A DNA stretch of 64,000 nucleotides from Mytilinidion resinicola (Eukaryota; Ascomycota; Dothideomycetes; Mytilinidiales; Mytilinidiaceae). Below are positions 25,789-37,462 of the stretch, piece by piece. The position numbers and the translations under genes are program-made. The stretch spans positions 1,073,713 through 1,137,712 of the forward strand of contig NW_022985439.1 in NCBI RefSeq assembly GCF_010093595.1. Direction: 5' to 3'. The notes beneath the pieces are model-generated. The model made no database searches. It was not told where the DNA came from and saw nothing but the letters and a program-made list of their open reading frames with translations. Position 1 is the first letter of the stretch, and each line of letters opens with the position of its first letter.

Positions 25789-27485
25789 CTACGACTCCGG
25801 CTTCCCAGGCGCCTCAACAAGGACGGGTGCCTCTGGGGTAGGTGTGTCGACTACGACCGGCGCCTCTTGGGTAGGTGTATCGACGACTACAGGTGCCTCC
25901 ACGGTGGGCGTCCTGACCATGACAGGCGCCTCCGCGACAGGCCTCTCGACAATGACCTCTCCCTCCGTGTTCGCGCTCGCAGCGGCACTCGCCTCGCCCC
26001 AGTCACTGCCCTCGTCGTCGTCATGCTCGTCAAAGCTCTCCACCTCGTCGACTGCGCCCGCGCGCTCCTCGGTGCGAGGCGGTGCTTGGGGAGCGATGTG
26101 GATGATGGCCTTGCCCTGCGCGCCCTGCACCGTGGCGCGCCAGTCGGCCCAGTCGGCCGCGTCTTTGATGAGGAAGGCTACGAGCATGGACGGGTCCATC
26201 TCCTTGATGTCGATGCGGCGCAGGCGGCGCGTGTGGCATGTGTCGACTTCTTCGGGGGTGAGGGAGTTGGGGGGCGAGGGGTGTGGGAGGAAGCGGCGCG
26301 TGTCGTGTGGGTCGAGGTAGAAGAGAGTGTTAGCTTGGGTGCCGACGAAGTAGTGGGAGGCGGAGGGGCGACCACTGTTGGTGTTTTGTTAGCATCTGGG
26401 GTGGAGGTAAGGGAGAGGGCTTACCCGGCGATGCCCATGGATTGGGGCATTTGCAGCGACGCTTTGAGCGAGTTCCAGTATGCGGGCGTGATCTTGTCTA
26501 TGCCGAGCCGGGTCCCTATTAGTATGAGTGTAGGGTGGAATGTGTCATCTTCGTCTTTGGCGATTTCGAGGAAGCTATCTTCATAGACGTCGGAGCCGTC
26601 ACCAGTGATGTAGACACGCAGACCGGCTTCCTTGTGCTCGTTTGCCAAATCCCTAAGACTTGTGAGCTGTGTTCCAGAAAGGAGCTCATATAAGACTCAC
26701 TGTATACATCGTGCGGTTGCAGAAGGCCCAAACCATTCTCCAGGGTATTTCCCGCATGCTATCGCTCCGCGCTCAACGAATTTGTGTATCGAGAAAGGCG
26801 CTTTGGGGTCGTCGGCGAATAAAGATAGTACGCGGCGCTCTTCCTCGTCGGTAGAGGGATTATGGCGTCTCCATGCTATAGATACCAAGTTAGAACGTGC
26901 TTCTTAAGCTTCGATAGAATTCATACCTCTCCCCAGCCTGATATTCGCTAGAGCATTTGCCAATATACACTGTCCTGACCTAATCATACAACCAAATCCA
27001 GTGTCCGATGTGAAGCCGCTCTGGTTCAGGTTCTGTAATCGCACCCGGAAGCTCATCGCCGCCGTAGCCTTTGGGTCCTGCGACCGCGGCATGGGCTTGA
27101 AGCCTGACCGGTATGTCATCCATATCCTTGACTCGAAGTCGTCCAGGAAATCCTGCGGCCATCCGCCATACACGCTCGCCGAGGCGGGGTCGACGACGGG
27201 CTTTGGGATCTCCACCTGCTTCGCCGGCTCCTCGCACTTGGCGTGGATCCAACTGTCCTCTTCCACGACCGGTGTCTGCTCCTCATCTGCTTTTGTGGTG
27301 GGCTCGGGGCTCTTCTTAACCGGAGGACTCTTCTGGGTGGGCGGGCTGGAGGGATGACCGTTGGTGGTAGGCCTAGAGTCGTAGCGGACGCCGAGACACC
27401 ATATCGGAGCGTCGTCGTCGTTGACGGGCGGCGGATCGTAAAAGGTACGGACTATGTGCCTCCCCACCCGTTCTACATTATTCAT
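25789..27485 (-). CDS. ATG4: ATG4 autophagy cysteine protease (peptidase C54)
   Basis: ATG4 cleaves the C-terminus of Atg8 and later releases Atg8 from phosphatidylethanolamine during autophagy. Exons read 27485-26927, 26875-26701, 26658-26425 and 26374-25789; introns are 51, 42 and 50 nt, giving 517 aa. The catalytic cysteine lies in [13 protein letters not shown] (about residue 165). The Asp-His pair is in [10 protein letters not shown], and the block [18 protein letters not shown] supports the family. A Pro/Ser/Lys-rich insert sits near residues 45-75. The C-terminus is unusual: after an acidic stretch it carries four 11-residue repeats of the form EAPVxVxTPTx (25801-25932). The 42-nt intron is at the short limit, so that junction is the weakest. 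Confidence 0.93.
25801..25932 (-). repeat. Four 33-bp tandem repeats inside ATG4
   Basis: On the minus strand four successive 33-bp units encode [33 protein letters not shown] and [11 protein letters not shown] just before the stop codon. The middle two are nearly identical, which suggests recent duplication. Confidence 0.85.
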
Positions 27486-28053
27486 GTTGCGTCGTGTGGT
27501 ATGGGTGAGCTCGGAGGCGGGGAGGGTGTAAGGGTAAGCTGCGAGAGTATTCGTGGCATGCAGCGTTGGCTATTAAGAGGATCGAAGAGTGTCAGCTATG
27601 ACTGAAAAAAGGAAGCATACATCTACGAGGTCAGTAGAAAGTGCCTTGGTGGCAGGCAGATGGCGACGAGTGAATACAGCGGCGGTGTTGCGGAGCTGGA
27701 GCTATGGGGCAGGGCGGTGGTCATTCGGCCATATGCTGCCTGCCGTCTGGAGTGGAGGGGCATTCCACAATTCTATCCAAAGCTGCCTCGAAGAGCATGC
27801 AGCGCAGCCTCTCGCATTTGCCATGGATAGCAGAACAAGCAGCTCCAGGATACATACGGGCTCCCTCGAATCCGAATACCGCTGATCGAAGGCAACAGTG
27901 AGGTGTGCAACGCGAACAAGCACCAGGCGTTGCAGGCATTCATTGGCCGGCCTTTATCGATAAGTCTGCCAGAGTCACTCGGAATTGTCGACGACACGCT
28001 TTGTCGTCCTACACTATCGCCGCCTGATCTCGCCATCAACGTGCAGTCCGACC
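27486..28053. other. Divergent promoter region of ATG4 and SQS1
   Basis: 568 bp between two start codons on opposite strands. No gene or repeat was seen. Confidence 0.5.
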
Positions 28054-30669
28054 ATGTCGAGAAAGAAGAAGGCAGCCTTCCGTCCGAAGGCCAGTGGTCC
28101 TCCCACCTCTGTGCCGCGAGGCCCAAGAAACAGACAGAGCAGCGGCTTCCGTCCTTTCGCGCCGTGTAAATCTCTCTCTTCACGTCCTTGATGCCATCCC
28201 GTTAAATGTAGTCTGTAGCATCCCACACGCCTTCACGCTTCACGCTCGCCGACGAGGCCCAGCACACAGCGCGCAACCCCAAGTTCTGGAACACAGACCA
28301 GAAGCTGCGGTCCAAGCAAGTAAACTTCGTGAGCGCGGGTCATCTGCACGGTGAACAGCCCAAAGACATTGGGGACACTCGGCGTGAAGATGAAGACGAG
28401 GAAGGTACTGTGGCGGCGTCGTCAACACCCGATGTGGCCATGGCAAGCATGACTTTGCAGTCCGACTCGTCTTCCTCCCCCGACACCCCACGCTCTCCAC
28501 CCGGTCTACACACACCGGCAGACGACACACCAGCGCCAATGGCCGACCCAGCCCCCGCCGACTTCTTCGTCGACATGACCGGCGCCCAGGCTGTGCCCAC
28601 GGGCATCCCGCCGCCGGTTGTGAGGGCCGCGTCGCCAACACCTTCGGATTCCAGCGAAGAGGTGGTGCTGTTCAAGGGCAGGAACAACCTTCAGAGCAGC
28701 GTCACCCCAGTCTCACCAGCGGAACCAAGCACCACTCGCCGCGTGCCTCAGCCGGCCAAGTCGGTCCCTCAGTCCCAGAAGCCTTTGCCAAAGCTCAAGG
28801 ATGCCAACCCGGCTCCAACCGTGGCCAAGCCGGCCAGCAACACAGCAGACCGCCTTTCATCTACGAAAGGCAAGGAGAGCGATGAGGAGATCCCGTCTCT
28901 ACTGCTGCGCAATCATGCTATGGATACACCGTCATGGGCCAAAGGCACAACGCCCTGGGAGCACAAGAGCAAGCCAGGAGTTGGCTGGCTGGAAGGTCGT
29001 CGTAAGAGACCGAAGCGGGTTTTCGACCCAGATGCCGTTGACAAGGCTGCGCTCAATGACTACATGGATAATATTAAACGACAACAACAGCTTGGAGAGT
29101 TCGAGACGCCCGAGTACTCTGCTTTTGCGCAACGCCCCTTGGCGCTAGCAGACGGGAAGGGCTGGCAACCAGAGGATTCGGAGGGCGTTGAGCAACCTGT
29201 TGTACGAGAGAAGACCTCCATCACATTTGTCCAAGAGACGGCAACTGTAGAACCGGACAATGAGGCCGATCCGGATGAGTGGGACTCCGTAATGCTTGAC
29301 GACTTCGAGAACAACAGCACATCGTCAGACGTCGAGGGCCCCGTTGAGCGTATTCTCTCCAAGAGAACTCGAAAGAATGGTCTATCATACCTTGTCGTCT
29401 ACGAAGGGCGCCTCACGGACGATGCTAGATGGCTCCCTGCCAACTATCTCACCACAGAGCGCGATGTACAACTCCTCTGGGACTTCGAGACCAAGCTTCA
29501 AGCGAAGGAAGGGCTTCAACGTCAAGCCTTGGAATCAAGTGATAGCGACTTTGACAGCAGCGATGACGATGATGACGAAGACGCCGAGGATGATTTCCAG
29601 GACGAGAAAGACCTGATTGCCCGGAGACTCGAGAGCATGACAGACGAACAAATCGCGCGTCGGTTGGCGAAACAAGAAGAGCTTGGTCTTGGTTCCGACG
29701 AAGTCCTTCTGTTCGAAGATGACTCTGCTATGGACGATGACATGGAGCAAGAGGAGAACAATATAACGAAGTCCGCTTTCACCTCCGTCAACTCATCCAG
29801 CAGATCTCGAAAGAGAGGCGGCCGCGCCAGAGGAGACTTCCCTTCGGCATCTCTTATGGCGGACGTCCTCGAGCAAGATCCGTATGGTGGGTTTGACGTC
29901 ATGGACACAGAACGACCGAGTTTGAAGAAGAAATCTAAGGGTCGCCGTGGCCAGTTCCCGGTTGAGATCTCCGATTCCGACTTGGAAGCTCAGATGAGGT
30001 CTATTTGGGAGGCTGATCGCCGCAAGAAGGCCGAGTACAAGAAGGAGCGTGAGGAGCTCCGAGCACAGGGTCTCCTGGGAAAGAAGAATAAGGACAAGGC
30101 CAACCTTGCCATAAAGTACAGCGAGGGCTTCACAATGGCAGAGATGTTGGAGGAGATTCGGGAGTTCTTCATCTCAGATCATCAAAGGTGCGTCTGACGA
30201 TGCCTATTCTACGTTCGCTACTAACTTGCATAGCCGCGCGTTGCCACCGATGGAAGCCCACGAGCGTGCACACATCCACAGATTTGCCAAGAAGCTGGAG
30301 TTGACGACAAAATCGGTCGGCGCCGGTAAAGATCGCTTCATAAACCTCTCGAAGAACACCCGCACCCGCCCTTATAAAGAGATCGAATTCAACAGTATCA
30401 TGTACAAGTTCCGCTTCCTCAACAACCACCCGAAGACTCCGAAAGGAAAAGTTGCCCGGGTCAGAAATGTCGCCAAACCCGTTTTCTCCTACAGGGATGG
30501 AGATGTCGTTGGTGCCAATGCTCCGGAGATCGGCGCGGAAAATAAAGGCCACGCGCTGTTGCAAAAGATGGGCTGGACCAAGGGCATGGCTCTCGGTGCC
30601 CTGGAAAACAAGGGCATCCTGCAGCCTATTGCGCATACCGTCAAGTCCGGCAAAGCTGGCTTGAAATAG
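28054..30669 (+). CDS. SQS1: SQS1-like R3H and G-patch protein
   Basis: Yeast Sqs1/Pfa1 is a G-patch cofactor that activates the DEAH helicase Prp43 in ribosome biogenesis and splicing. Exons are 28054-28165, 28219-30187 and 30234-30669 (introns 53 and 46 nt), giving 838 aa. The basic start MSRKKKAAFRPKASG is followed by the conserved segment FTLADEAQHTARNPKFW. A long acidic, disordered middle carries a run of Asp/Glu near residues 430-455. The C-terminal exon has an R3H-type domain (EAHERAHIHRFAKKLEL) and then a G-patch (GHALLQKMGWTKGMALG through IAHTVKSGKAGLK). The donor GTAAAT at 28166 was chosen because only it restores phase to the second exon. Confidence 0.9.
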
Positions 30670-31929
30670 CCGAAATTGGTGTCTTGATCATCCACTTTCT
30701 CTTCTTCTACTCAGCACTTCTCAGAGTTTCATTGTCCCTGGAATGTCTGTTCTTTCTGAATATGCATTGGCTGGCGGTATTTGGCTTTCCTTCTCTGGAG
30801 TGGCTTTATGACTAGACGGCAAAGGCTCTTTTTCGGTGAGAGGTCTTGCATGGCATGGGTATTTGTCGGGGACGGTAATGACGAGACGGACATGACTATA
30901 TGCTCTTCGCCCGCGCTCTCGCTTAGGAGTTGACGCGCGTCTTGTTCTGGTTGCGTTCTCTGTGGGGTGACTGGAAGTGCGTTGATGGTAGGTGTGGAGT
31001 GTGGAGGGGTGTGTGTGAGATGATTGATTCAGTGCGGAAAAGCTCTGCGAGGAGTCTATCTAGAAGAACAAAAGAAAATCAAAACACGACGTTCAGTGTC
31101 CTTACATGTTCTGTGAGATTATATGTTGGTTCGAGGTAGTGGCGATCGTGGTACGCCTTTGGTCAGTGATTGAGGCTCTCCCCGCAGAGCTTTTGAGGCA
31201 CTATTTGGAGTAGTCGGCATCCGCACCGCGTCTTTAGGGCATGAGGACTCATCCATCACATACAGTAGAGCTTTAGTAGCGTGTTATCACACATTTTGAA
31301 GTTTCTAAAACGAAGATGTTAATGGTACTTATTTTTCCCGTTCTTCGAGTCCGTTTTGAATTCGAAAAGGAGTCCACACACGCTTTTCGATTTCAAAGAT
31401 CTCAATACTTCCAGAGTCCATTATAAGAGGTCCGAATAAGCCGACTCGTTTGTCCACTAAGCGATAAATCGTAGCAGTGGTGAGTTATAGGGACAAATGG
31501 GTCGAGAAATCAGGTCTTGGCATGTCACTTTCGGGGGTTTCTTGGGAAAAGGAAGGCGGCGAGGAGGGGGTTCGGGACTCGAGGTGGGGCACGATGATAG
31601 ATGTGGGTGTTAAGAAGGAGATCGCGGAGTTTGGTGACACTGCTAGACTATTGGGAGGGCGTCACTTGAAATTTGCTTCACTGCTCAAGCACGCATAAAA
31701 GGGCCCGTGCGTCCAGCCGACGTCGACACAGATAAGTATCATCTAGCGTTCACGCGGGGCATTTAAAAGTAGCACTATGAGGTGTCTCGTGTGTAGATCT
31801 GTCTACCGCTGTTTGGAGAGCTTCAATGAATTCATAGATAGCCTAAAGTGAAGAGATTCCATCACTCTCAAATACATTGAAGCACCTTTAGCAGTGGCAG
31901 ACAGGTGTACACACGAGACAGAATGCTTT
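30670..31929. other. Intergenic, holds MITE copy 2, otherwise no gene seen
   Basis: This 1.26-kb stretch marks the left border of the accessory region. Only short ORFs are present apart from the inverted-repeat element at its right end. Confidence 0.55.
31750..31928 (+). mobile_element. MITE-like element, copy 2, truncated at right
   Basis: The left arm starts CACGCGGGGCATTTAAAAG, then AGCACTATGAG, followed by the inner repeat TACCGCTGTTTGGAGAGCTT. The centre has GTGAAGAGATTCCATCACTC. The right inner arm reads CATTGAAGCACC...AGCAGTGGCAGACAGGTGTA. The outer part of the right arm seen in the other copies is missing or diverged beyond about 31915. The copy ends against the stop codon of the Zn2Cys6 gene at 31930. 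Confidence 0.7.
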
Positions 31930-33586
31930 TCACTCCAACACATCCGCCCAATTCCACCCCTCCGGCCCCCACCGCTCCTCCCACAAACACGTCACCTCCG
32001 CCTCAAACAAGTTCGTAATCGAGAACCCTTTGCTTCTTACGCTGCGTAGCCGCTGCAACACCTCGTTCTGGTCCTCCACGGACCACGCTCGCGCCGCGGC
32101 GACGCGGAGAGGGAAGAGGAACGCGACGCCTGTGAGCCAGGTCTTGTCTAGTGCGAGTTCTGTCAAGGAGAGGATTGAGGCGAGATGGTGTTCGACTTGG
32201 GCGCGCGTTAAGATCGGGAGGGAAGGGGGTGGGACGGGGAAGCTGGAGAGGCGGTAGTCGAAGATGCCGGAGAGGAAAATGGAGACGGCGTGGTAGTAGA
32301 TTAGGGAGATGAGGAGCTGGAGGTCGGTTTGGAGATAGGCGGGGGATTCTTTAGTGGTAGGGAAGCGTTGCTCGATGTGCTGGTACCAATTAGAGAGGCA
32401 GCGGCGGAGGCGTAGACCTTCTGCGATGAGAGTGAAGCCGTCGCCGTTATAGACAGGTTTGGAGGGATCTGGATCTGTGAAGTAGATGGCCCTTCAGGAG
32501 TATTAGATATCCGTGAACGTGCAGTTCCGTGAGAAGAGCTACGGTATACTCACTGCATACACAGCACCGAGCACTCTAGCATTAAGTCATACATCGCCTC
32601 TTTCGGGTGCCAACTCTCCACATCTTCCTCTCTTAATTGCTGAGCCAGTCTCACCCACTCCGGCTCCGCAAGAAATGTCGCATCCTGATATATCAGCGCG
32701 CGCGAAATCTCAAAGATCCTCAGCGCTAAGAACCGCTCCCGGCCTCTGCCTGTTCTGCAGCACTCCGGGCCTTGAATCTGCAGTAGATGTGAAGTTCCGT
32801 ACAAGAAGTGCCTCTCCCAATTCTTCTCATTAGACTCGAGCATTAGCTGTGACGGTTGGTTAGTGCCTGGTATCTCTTGCTTTGATCTTTGGCATGGACG
32901 TAAGCTACCTCGAAAATACCGAGAAAGACAGTCACCCAAACGGTGCTTTCCCGCGCAGCCAGCTGATTCTGCGATATCAACTCCACCCTGACCTCTTGCA
33001 GCGCGCGCGAATACGACGATAGCGCTTTCTGCCGCAGACTGACTCCCCGCTCCGCCGTTGGGGCAGAATGCGGCCTGCGGCTACGATCAAGTGCGGCCAA
33101 TGCGATGGCTACGTCCTTCAACGCGCTTGACTGAGCTATCATCTCCGACAGAGAACTAGGTAGGCTATTCCATGCCTTTCCACTGAAGTCATTTGCCGCG
33201 AGGAAGACGTTGAAGAAGTGGGCGACGTGTTGATCGGACGAATCCGTCCAGATATCCACGTGACAAGCCGTGGGAGGGAGCACAGCATGCTGGACTAGAG
33301 TCTTTTCCCCTTTTTGAGTTGCTTTGGCACTAGTTTGAGGCTGAGTGAATACGACTGCTTTACTTCTGGGCTCTCTCCCTGCTCCGGCGCCGGATGCTGG
33401 CTCGCATGGTTGACAGGTGCGGACGCAGTATGTGCAAGGCGTTGACATGGAACACTGCAATTCGTTAGTAACATGGCCGGTATAGTAAAGATGTTCAGCA
33501 TGTTCACAAACCTTAATCTTTCTGCGCTGACACGCTTTACACCGTCGGACTAGGAGGCGTTTGTCGAGCGGACCGATGAGCGACAT
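31930..33586 (-). CDS. Zn2Cys6 fungal-specific transcription factor
   Basis: This is a fungal binuclear zinc-cluster regulator, probably nuclear, controlling unknown target genes. Exons read 33586-33512, 33454-32909, 32846-32554 and 32491-31930, giving 491 aa; introns are 57-62 nt. The zinc cluster sits at the very N-terminus as CKACQRRKIKCSMSTPC followed by TYCVRTCQPC, i.e. CX2CX6CX5CX2CX6C, and is interrupted by the first intron between K and C. The remainder is a helical fungal-specific domain (for example FNVFLAANDFSGKAWNSLP) of the type in DUF3468-like regulators. It opens the accessory region and is divergent from the secreted hydrolase 0.7 kb away, its most plausible neighbour target (inference). 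Confidence 0.88.
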
Positions 33587-34280
33587 CGTTCGCGTTTCTT
33601 TTCGAGGCAGGCTTGATAGGCGCCATCTCGAAGGGGTATTATATAGGCGCACCTCGCATTTCTAGGCCCCCTCGGGCTGTGCTGAGATTTAGGGAGAATT
33701 GGCTCAAAGGATAGGTCTGTGCTGCGGGTTGGCTGTTGGTCAGGTTCAGTCAACTCGGCTGCTCTTTTGACAATCTCACCTATCAGATGTCAATACCCGA
33801 GAGCTTTGTCAAGCTCTAGACTCGAAGTAGAAGTAATCGAGCGCGCTGTTCCACGAGTCACGTACTCGCTTCTTCGTCACCACCTTATACCTGGAAAATG
33901 TTACGAAGCGGCTAATGGAAGTCTACCAAGATCTATAGCTAGCAATGTATCGGATCGCTGTAGAGAGGCCTCAAAGCGGAGCTTCGCCGACTGTTGATAT
34001 GTCAGTGTACTCCACTATTACGTGAAAACGCTCCAAGTAGTCAAGTGGTGTACCACGAGCCGCTTCGCAGTCTACTCAGTGTCCACCATATGGCTGGGCA
34101 AGACGCGAGAATGCTGCTCAATGAAGCTGCAAAGTCCTGCGACCGAGCAAAGGAATTTCTACCATGACAGTATGCCTTGACCTCAACGACCATAAAAGGA
34201 CGGTAAGCTGCCTTTAGTATCGTCATTGGCCACCTATCTTTACTCCTCTCTCTCAGTTTCCCCAGTCCAACAAAGACAAA
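33587..34280. other. Divergent promoter region of regulator and hydrolase
   Basis: 694 bp between the starts of the Zn2Cys6 gene and the hydrolase gene. No gene was seen; zinc-cluster binding sites were not searched systematically. Confidence 0.5.
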
Positions 34281-35369
34281 ATGCTCTCAATCCTAGCGCT
34301 TTTACTGCTGGCCTTTTGGTCTCCTACAGCTCATACAGTCTCGCTCGGTCGATTCCCCGTCTCTATCACTTCCGCTCAACTCAACGACATTGCTCGTCTC
34401 GACCCCTTTGCGCCTAAGCCACAGCACCGTACTTTCATGGTATCGATATTCGAACTAGTTGAGCACGACTGCAAAGCAATCTCATCCCCATATATGCCAC
34501 CCCTAACAGCCGCATACGAAGACGCCAAATTCTCCGCGTACGGCGTTCCGGAAGGCACCTTCCCAGATCTGACCATCAAAGTATGCCAACCGACGACCAA
34601 ACCCTTGTCCAACCAACGCACAAACAAAGTGGTCCTCTTCTCCGGAGCCCTAGGAACATCCCGCTACCTCTACAGCGCCCTCATCGCCACCGTCGCCAGC
34701 AGAGGCTACACCATCATCGCCGTCGACCACCCCTACGACACCGACATCGTCGAGTTCCCTTCCGGAAAGACCATCATCGGACTGAACCTTACCGACGAGC
34801 AGATACCGCTCGCCGTCGAGACCCGAGCGAGGGATCTAAGCTTCGTCCTGGACCACCTTTCTCGTACTACGAAAAGCTGCCCCGGGAGACCGATTCAGGC
34901 AGTTGCTTTCAGCCACTCTCTCGGCGGCGCCGCTGCAATTGCTGCTCTCCGTGATCCTCGTATCCTGGGCGCCCTGAACTTGGATGGTAGCGTGTTTGGT
35001 CCAGCCGTCAATGCTTCGACGAATAAGCCTGTGCTTCTCTTCGGCCACGATGGGAAGAATCGCACCACGGATCCGACTTGGGGAGAGCTGTGGCCGCATC
35101 TGAGTGGCTGGAAGGCTGAGGTAGAGTTGGTGGGGAGTGCGCATTACTCCTTCAGCGACTGGCCAGTGATTGCAGACGAGGTTTTTGGTGGCGTTGAGAA
35201 TTTGCCGGCGGAAGCAGCAGAACTGATCGGGAAGATTGGAGGAGAGAGGATGACGGAGATATTGGGATCTTATGTGACAGCGTTTCTGACATTGTCTTTT
35301 GGAGGGAAGATCGATGGATTGTTGAAGGGAGAAAGTAAAAGATTCCCGGAAGTGCTTTTTCTCGAATAG
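34281..35369 (+). CDS. Secreted alpha/beta hydrolase (PAF-acetylhydrolase-like)
   Basis: This is a single-exon gene of 362 aa. The N-terminus MLSILALLLLAFWSPTAHTV is a clear signal peptide. The hydrolase fold is visible as KVVLFSGALGTSRYLYSALI (oxyanion region), GYTIIAVDHPYDT, then the nucleophile elbow AFSHSLGGAAA (Ser about residue 213, a GXSXG variant with S in place of the first G). LNLDGSVFGP probably carries the acid and GSAHYSFSDWP the catalytic His. This layout resembles fungal platelet-activating-factor acetylhydrolase-type esterases, but the substrate cannot be told. Several N-glycosylation sequons (NLT, NAS, NRT) suit a secreted protein. It is divergent from the Zn2Cys6 regulator. 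Confidence 0.87.
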   Translation: MLSILALLLLAFWSPTAHTVSLGRFPVSITSAQLNDIARLDPFAPKPQHRTFMVSIFELVEHDCKAISSPYMPPLTAAYEDAKFSAYGVPEGTFPDLTIKVCQPTTKPLSNQRTNKVVLFSGALGTSRYLYSALIATVASRGYTIIAVDHPYDTDIVEFPSGKTIIGLNLTDEQIPLAVETRARDLSFVLDHLSRTTKSCPGRPIQAVAFSHSLGGAAAIAALRDPRILGALNLDGSVFGPAVNASTNKPVLLFGHDGKNRTTDPTWGELWPHLSGWKAEVELVGSAHYSFSDWPVIADEVFGGVENLPAEAAELIGKIGGERMTEILGSYVTAFLTLSFGGKIDGLLKGESKRFPEVLFLE

Positions 35370-35845
35370 GCAATGCCTACCTACTGGATTATGTATCTAT
35401 GTCGTAAAGGATGTAGACTTTAGATTATAAACATGTAAAGGCAATGGTGGTACAATTCATTTCTGAGAGTTAAGGCACACCATTTTAATACCGCTTGGGA
35501 TACCCCTATGAGCTTTCAAACCCCTGAACACCATGTAAATAATGATGCAGTTGATATTTGAGCACCTTTTTGACTGATCGGCTATATGCCAGCTGGGCTA
35601 CTCCCCACAGTGGTATATAGCGAGAAAGAGAGAAGCCCTAGCAGTATTACACCGAACTCCCAAATCTATGACTTAATACTTCATAAATCTCATTCGTGGG
35701 GTACCAAAAAAGGAATGAAAAATAAAGTTACCACTTAGAGAAGTAAAGAAGTTCACACTTGACCATTTTAGCTATCCAGCCATCTCCACCCGCCTTAACA
35801 ATCAACTAATGCTCATCGTAGTGATCTCCTTGTTGATACCGGAGG
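35370..35845. other. Intergenic, AT-rich, no gene seen
   Basis: Convergent 3' flanks of the hydrolase and the 2EXR gene. Nothing recognised. Confidence 0.5.
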
Positions 35846-36847
35846 CTAGTAAGCTTCGCGCGAGAGCTTCTCCATGTCGAAGACCTCCTTGAACATACTC
35901 GACAGAGAGGCCCTCAAGTCCGCATGCTTCTTTTGGCAAACTTGAACAGCTTTGTCCAGTTCACCATGGTCATGACTACTCGGACGAAGCTGGACATGCT
36001 CGATGTTAGAGAATGTGTTGAGGATGTCCATGATGGCGTCTTCAATCCGTGACTGAGGCACCTGGTTATCGAAAAACCCTTCTTCCCAAAGGCTAGCTCT
36101 GACGTACACATTTCGCAGTTTTGGAAGTCGTTTCACTATGCCTTCACAAATGTGCTTCCACCCATTGTCGACCCCGAGGGGTTTGTGGAGAGAATAGTAG
36201 AACAGCCACGGGTGAGGTTCGATTGCAGAGTCGCGACATCCGATGGAGACATTGATGTAAACGCTGCGAACCAAAGAAGCCATGTCGGGGTGGATAGTTT
36301 CGATGAACTGAAGCCCGGCTTTTGGCAACTCGTTCTTGAAATCGAAGACGAATTCGGTGTAGAGGACCTCGACAGCCTCTGAGTGGATTTGACGGTTAAC
36401 TCTCAGGAGCCGAGTCATCAGTTCTGTGCCCCAGTAGACGATTCCCATGTCGTCCTCACTAGAGTCTCTCTTGTGACGAATGTCTGGACGAAGTACTTCG
36501 ATGATTGGCCGCTTGAACGGACTGAGCCACGCGGGATCCAAGTCGCCGTGAGGGTGCTGAAGAGCATAGTAGTAGATCTTGAGACGAATCTCGATCGGAA
36601 GTCGAAAGAAAGAAGAGTCTGATGAGTTGCCAGATGATTCCAGGGTGTTTGTGCTCACTCCAACGGCCGTCGATTGTTTCGCGATGGCCTCCGGGGAATC
36701 CAGCTCCATAGGTTGCGTAGAGAGGTCTTGCATATCCATTGAGAGATGGTCGATGTCTAGCTGTGACGTTGACTGAAGGTTATCAAGCTTTCTGCGTTTG
36801 CGAGCTGGTTGGAGACACGCAGTCTCTGTGGCAGAAGGTGACGACAT
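35846..36847 (-). CDS. 2EXR-domain protein of unknown function
   Basis: This is a single-exon gene of 333 aa. The first 75 residues are disordered with a basic patch (ARKRRKLDN) that could be a nuclear signal. The conserved part starts SSFFRLPIEIRLKIYYYAL, the F-box-like 2EXR motif. It continues through LMTRLLRVNRQIHSEAVEVLY, the second characteristic block of these fungal proteins. The family is strongly expanded in filamentous ascomycetes and no biochemical role is established. The remaining residues are helical and charged with no other domain. Confidence 0.82.
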   Translation of the reverse strand: MSSPSATETACLQPARKRRKLDNLQSTSQLDIDHLSMDMQDLSTQPMELDSPEAIAKQSTAVGVSTNTLESSGNSSDSSFFRLPIEIRLKIYYYALQHPHGDLDPAWLSPFKRPIIEVLRPDIRHKRDSSEDDMGIVYWGTELMTRLLRVNRQIHSEAVEVLYTEFVFDFKNELPKAGLQFIETIHPDMASLVRSVYINVSIGCRDSAIEPHPWLFYYSLHKPLGVDNGWKHICEGIVKRLPKLRNVYVRASLWEEGFFDNQVPQSRIEDAIMDILNTFSNIEHVQLRPSSHDHGELDKAVQVCQKKHADLRASLSSMFKEVFDMEKLSREAY

Positions 36848-37462
36848 GGAGCGGCGTTTTGGTGGTAAAGGCCTCTAGTGGAAGACGGCTTTCAGATACT
36901 CTGAAGAACAAGGCCTCTCGCTTGAGCTGTAGGTATGAAGAGAGACTTGTGAGGTGATGGACTCACACGCTACGAGGGAGTGTAGTGGGGTAGGTTGTGC
37001 TTTGACTGTAAAGACCGCGAGGAAGAAAGACGACTTCCAAGGTTTCCGAAGAGATCACTCCTCCACTTGCCCCGGCTTTATTAAGAGGTCTGGGGAGGCA
37101 ATGGTATCACACGGTTCGATGGAGTGTAGTCCGCGGTGCCATGGTTCAAGGTGAAGTCTACCATTCGCGGGCAGGAGCGAACTAACCCGATTAACTCGAC
37201 ACTAGTCGTTTTAGGCACCCCTGTCGCTCCGGTGAATGTGCAACCCGTTATCAGGCTGCCGCAGTGTCTGGACACAAGTGTATATTAGCTTGTGATCTAC
37301 GATGCTTCTTAAAGTTTCTCGAATCAGACCAGAATTCTGGACAAGATATAAATAACTTTATAAGGCGAGTTGGTGATGCTCTAACGTTCATCGTCTATTC
37401 TCAGTCTTTATATAGTTCAGTATCTAAATATATATACGTTAGCTAGATACTAAACCCACCCC
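36848..37462. other. Intergenic, no gene seen
   Basis: This is the upstream region of the 2EXR gene and the 3' flank of the MFS gene. It is AT-rich near 37290-37450. Confidence 0.5.

Noticed and set aside
34000..34080. Possible further MITE arm (CAAGTGGTGTACCACGAGCC)
   Set aside because: Only scattered matches to the family consensus and no partner arm nearby.
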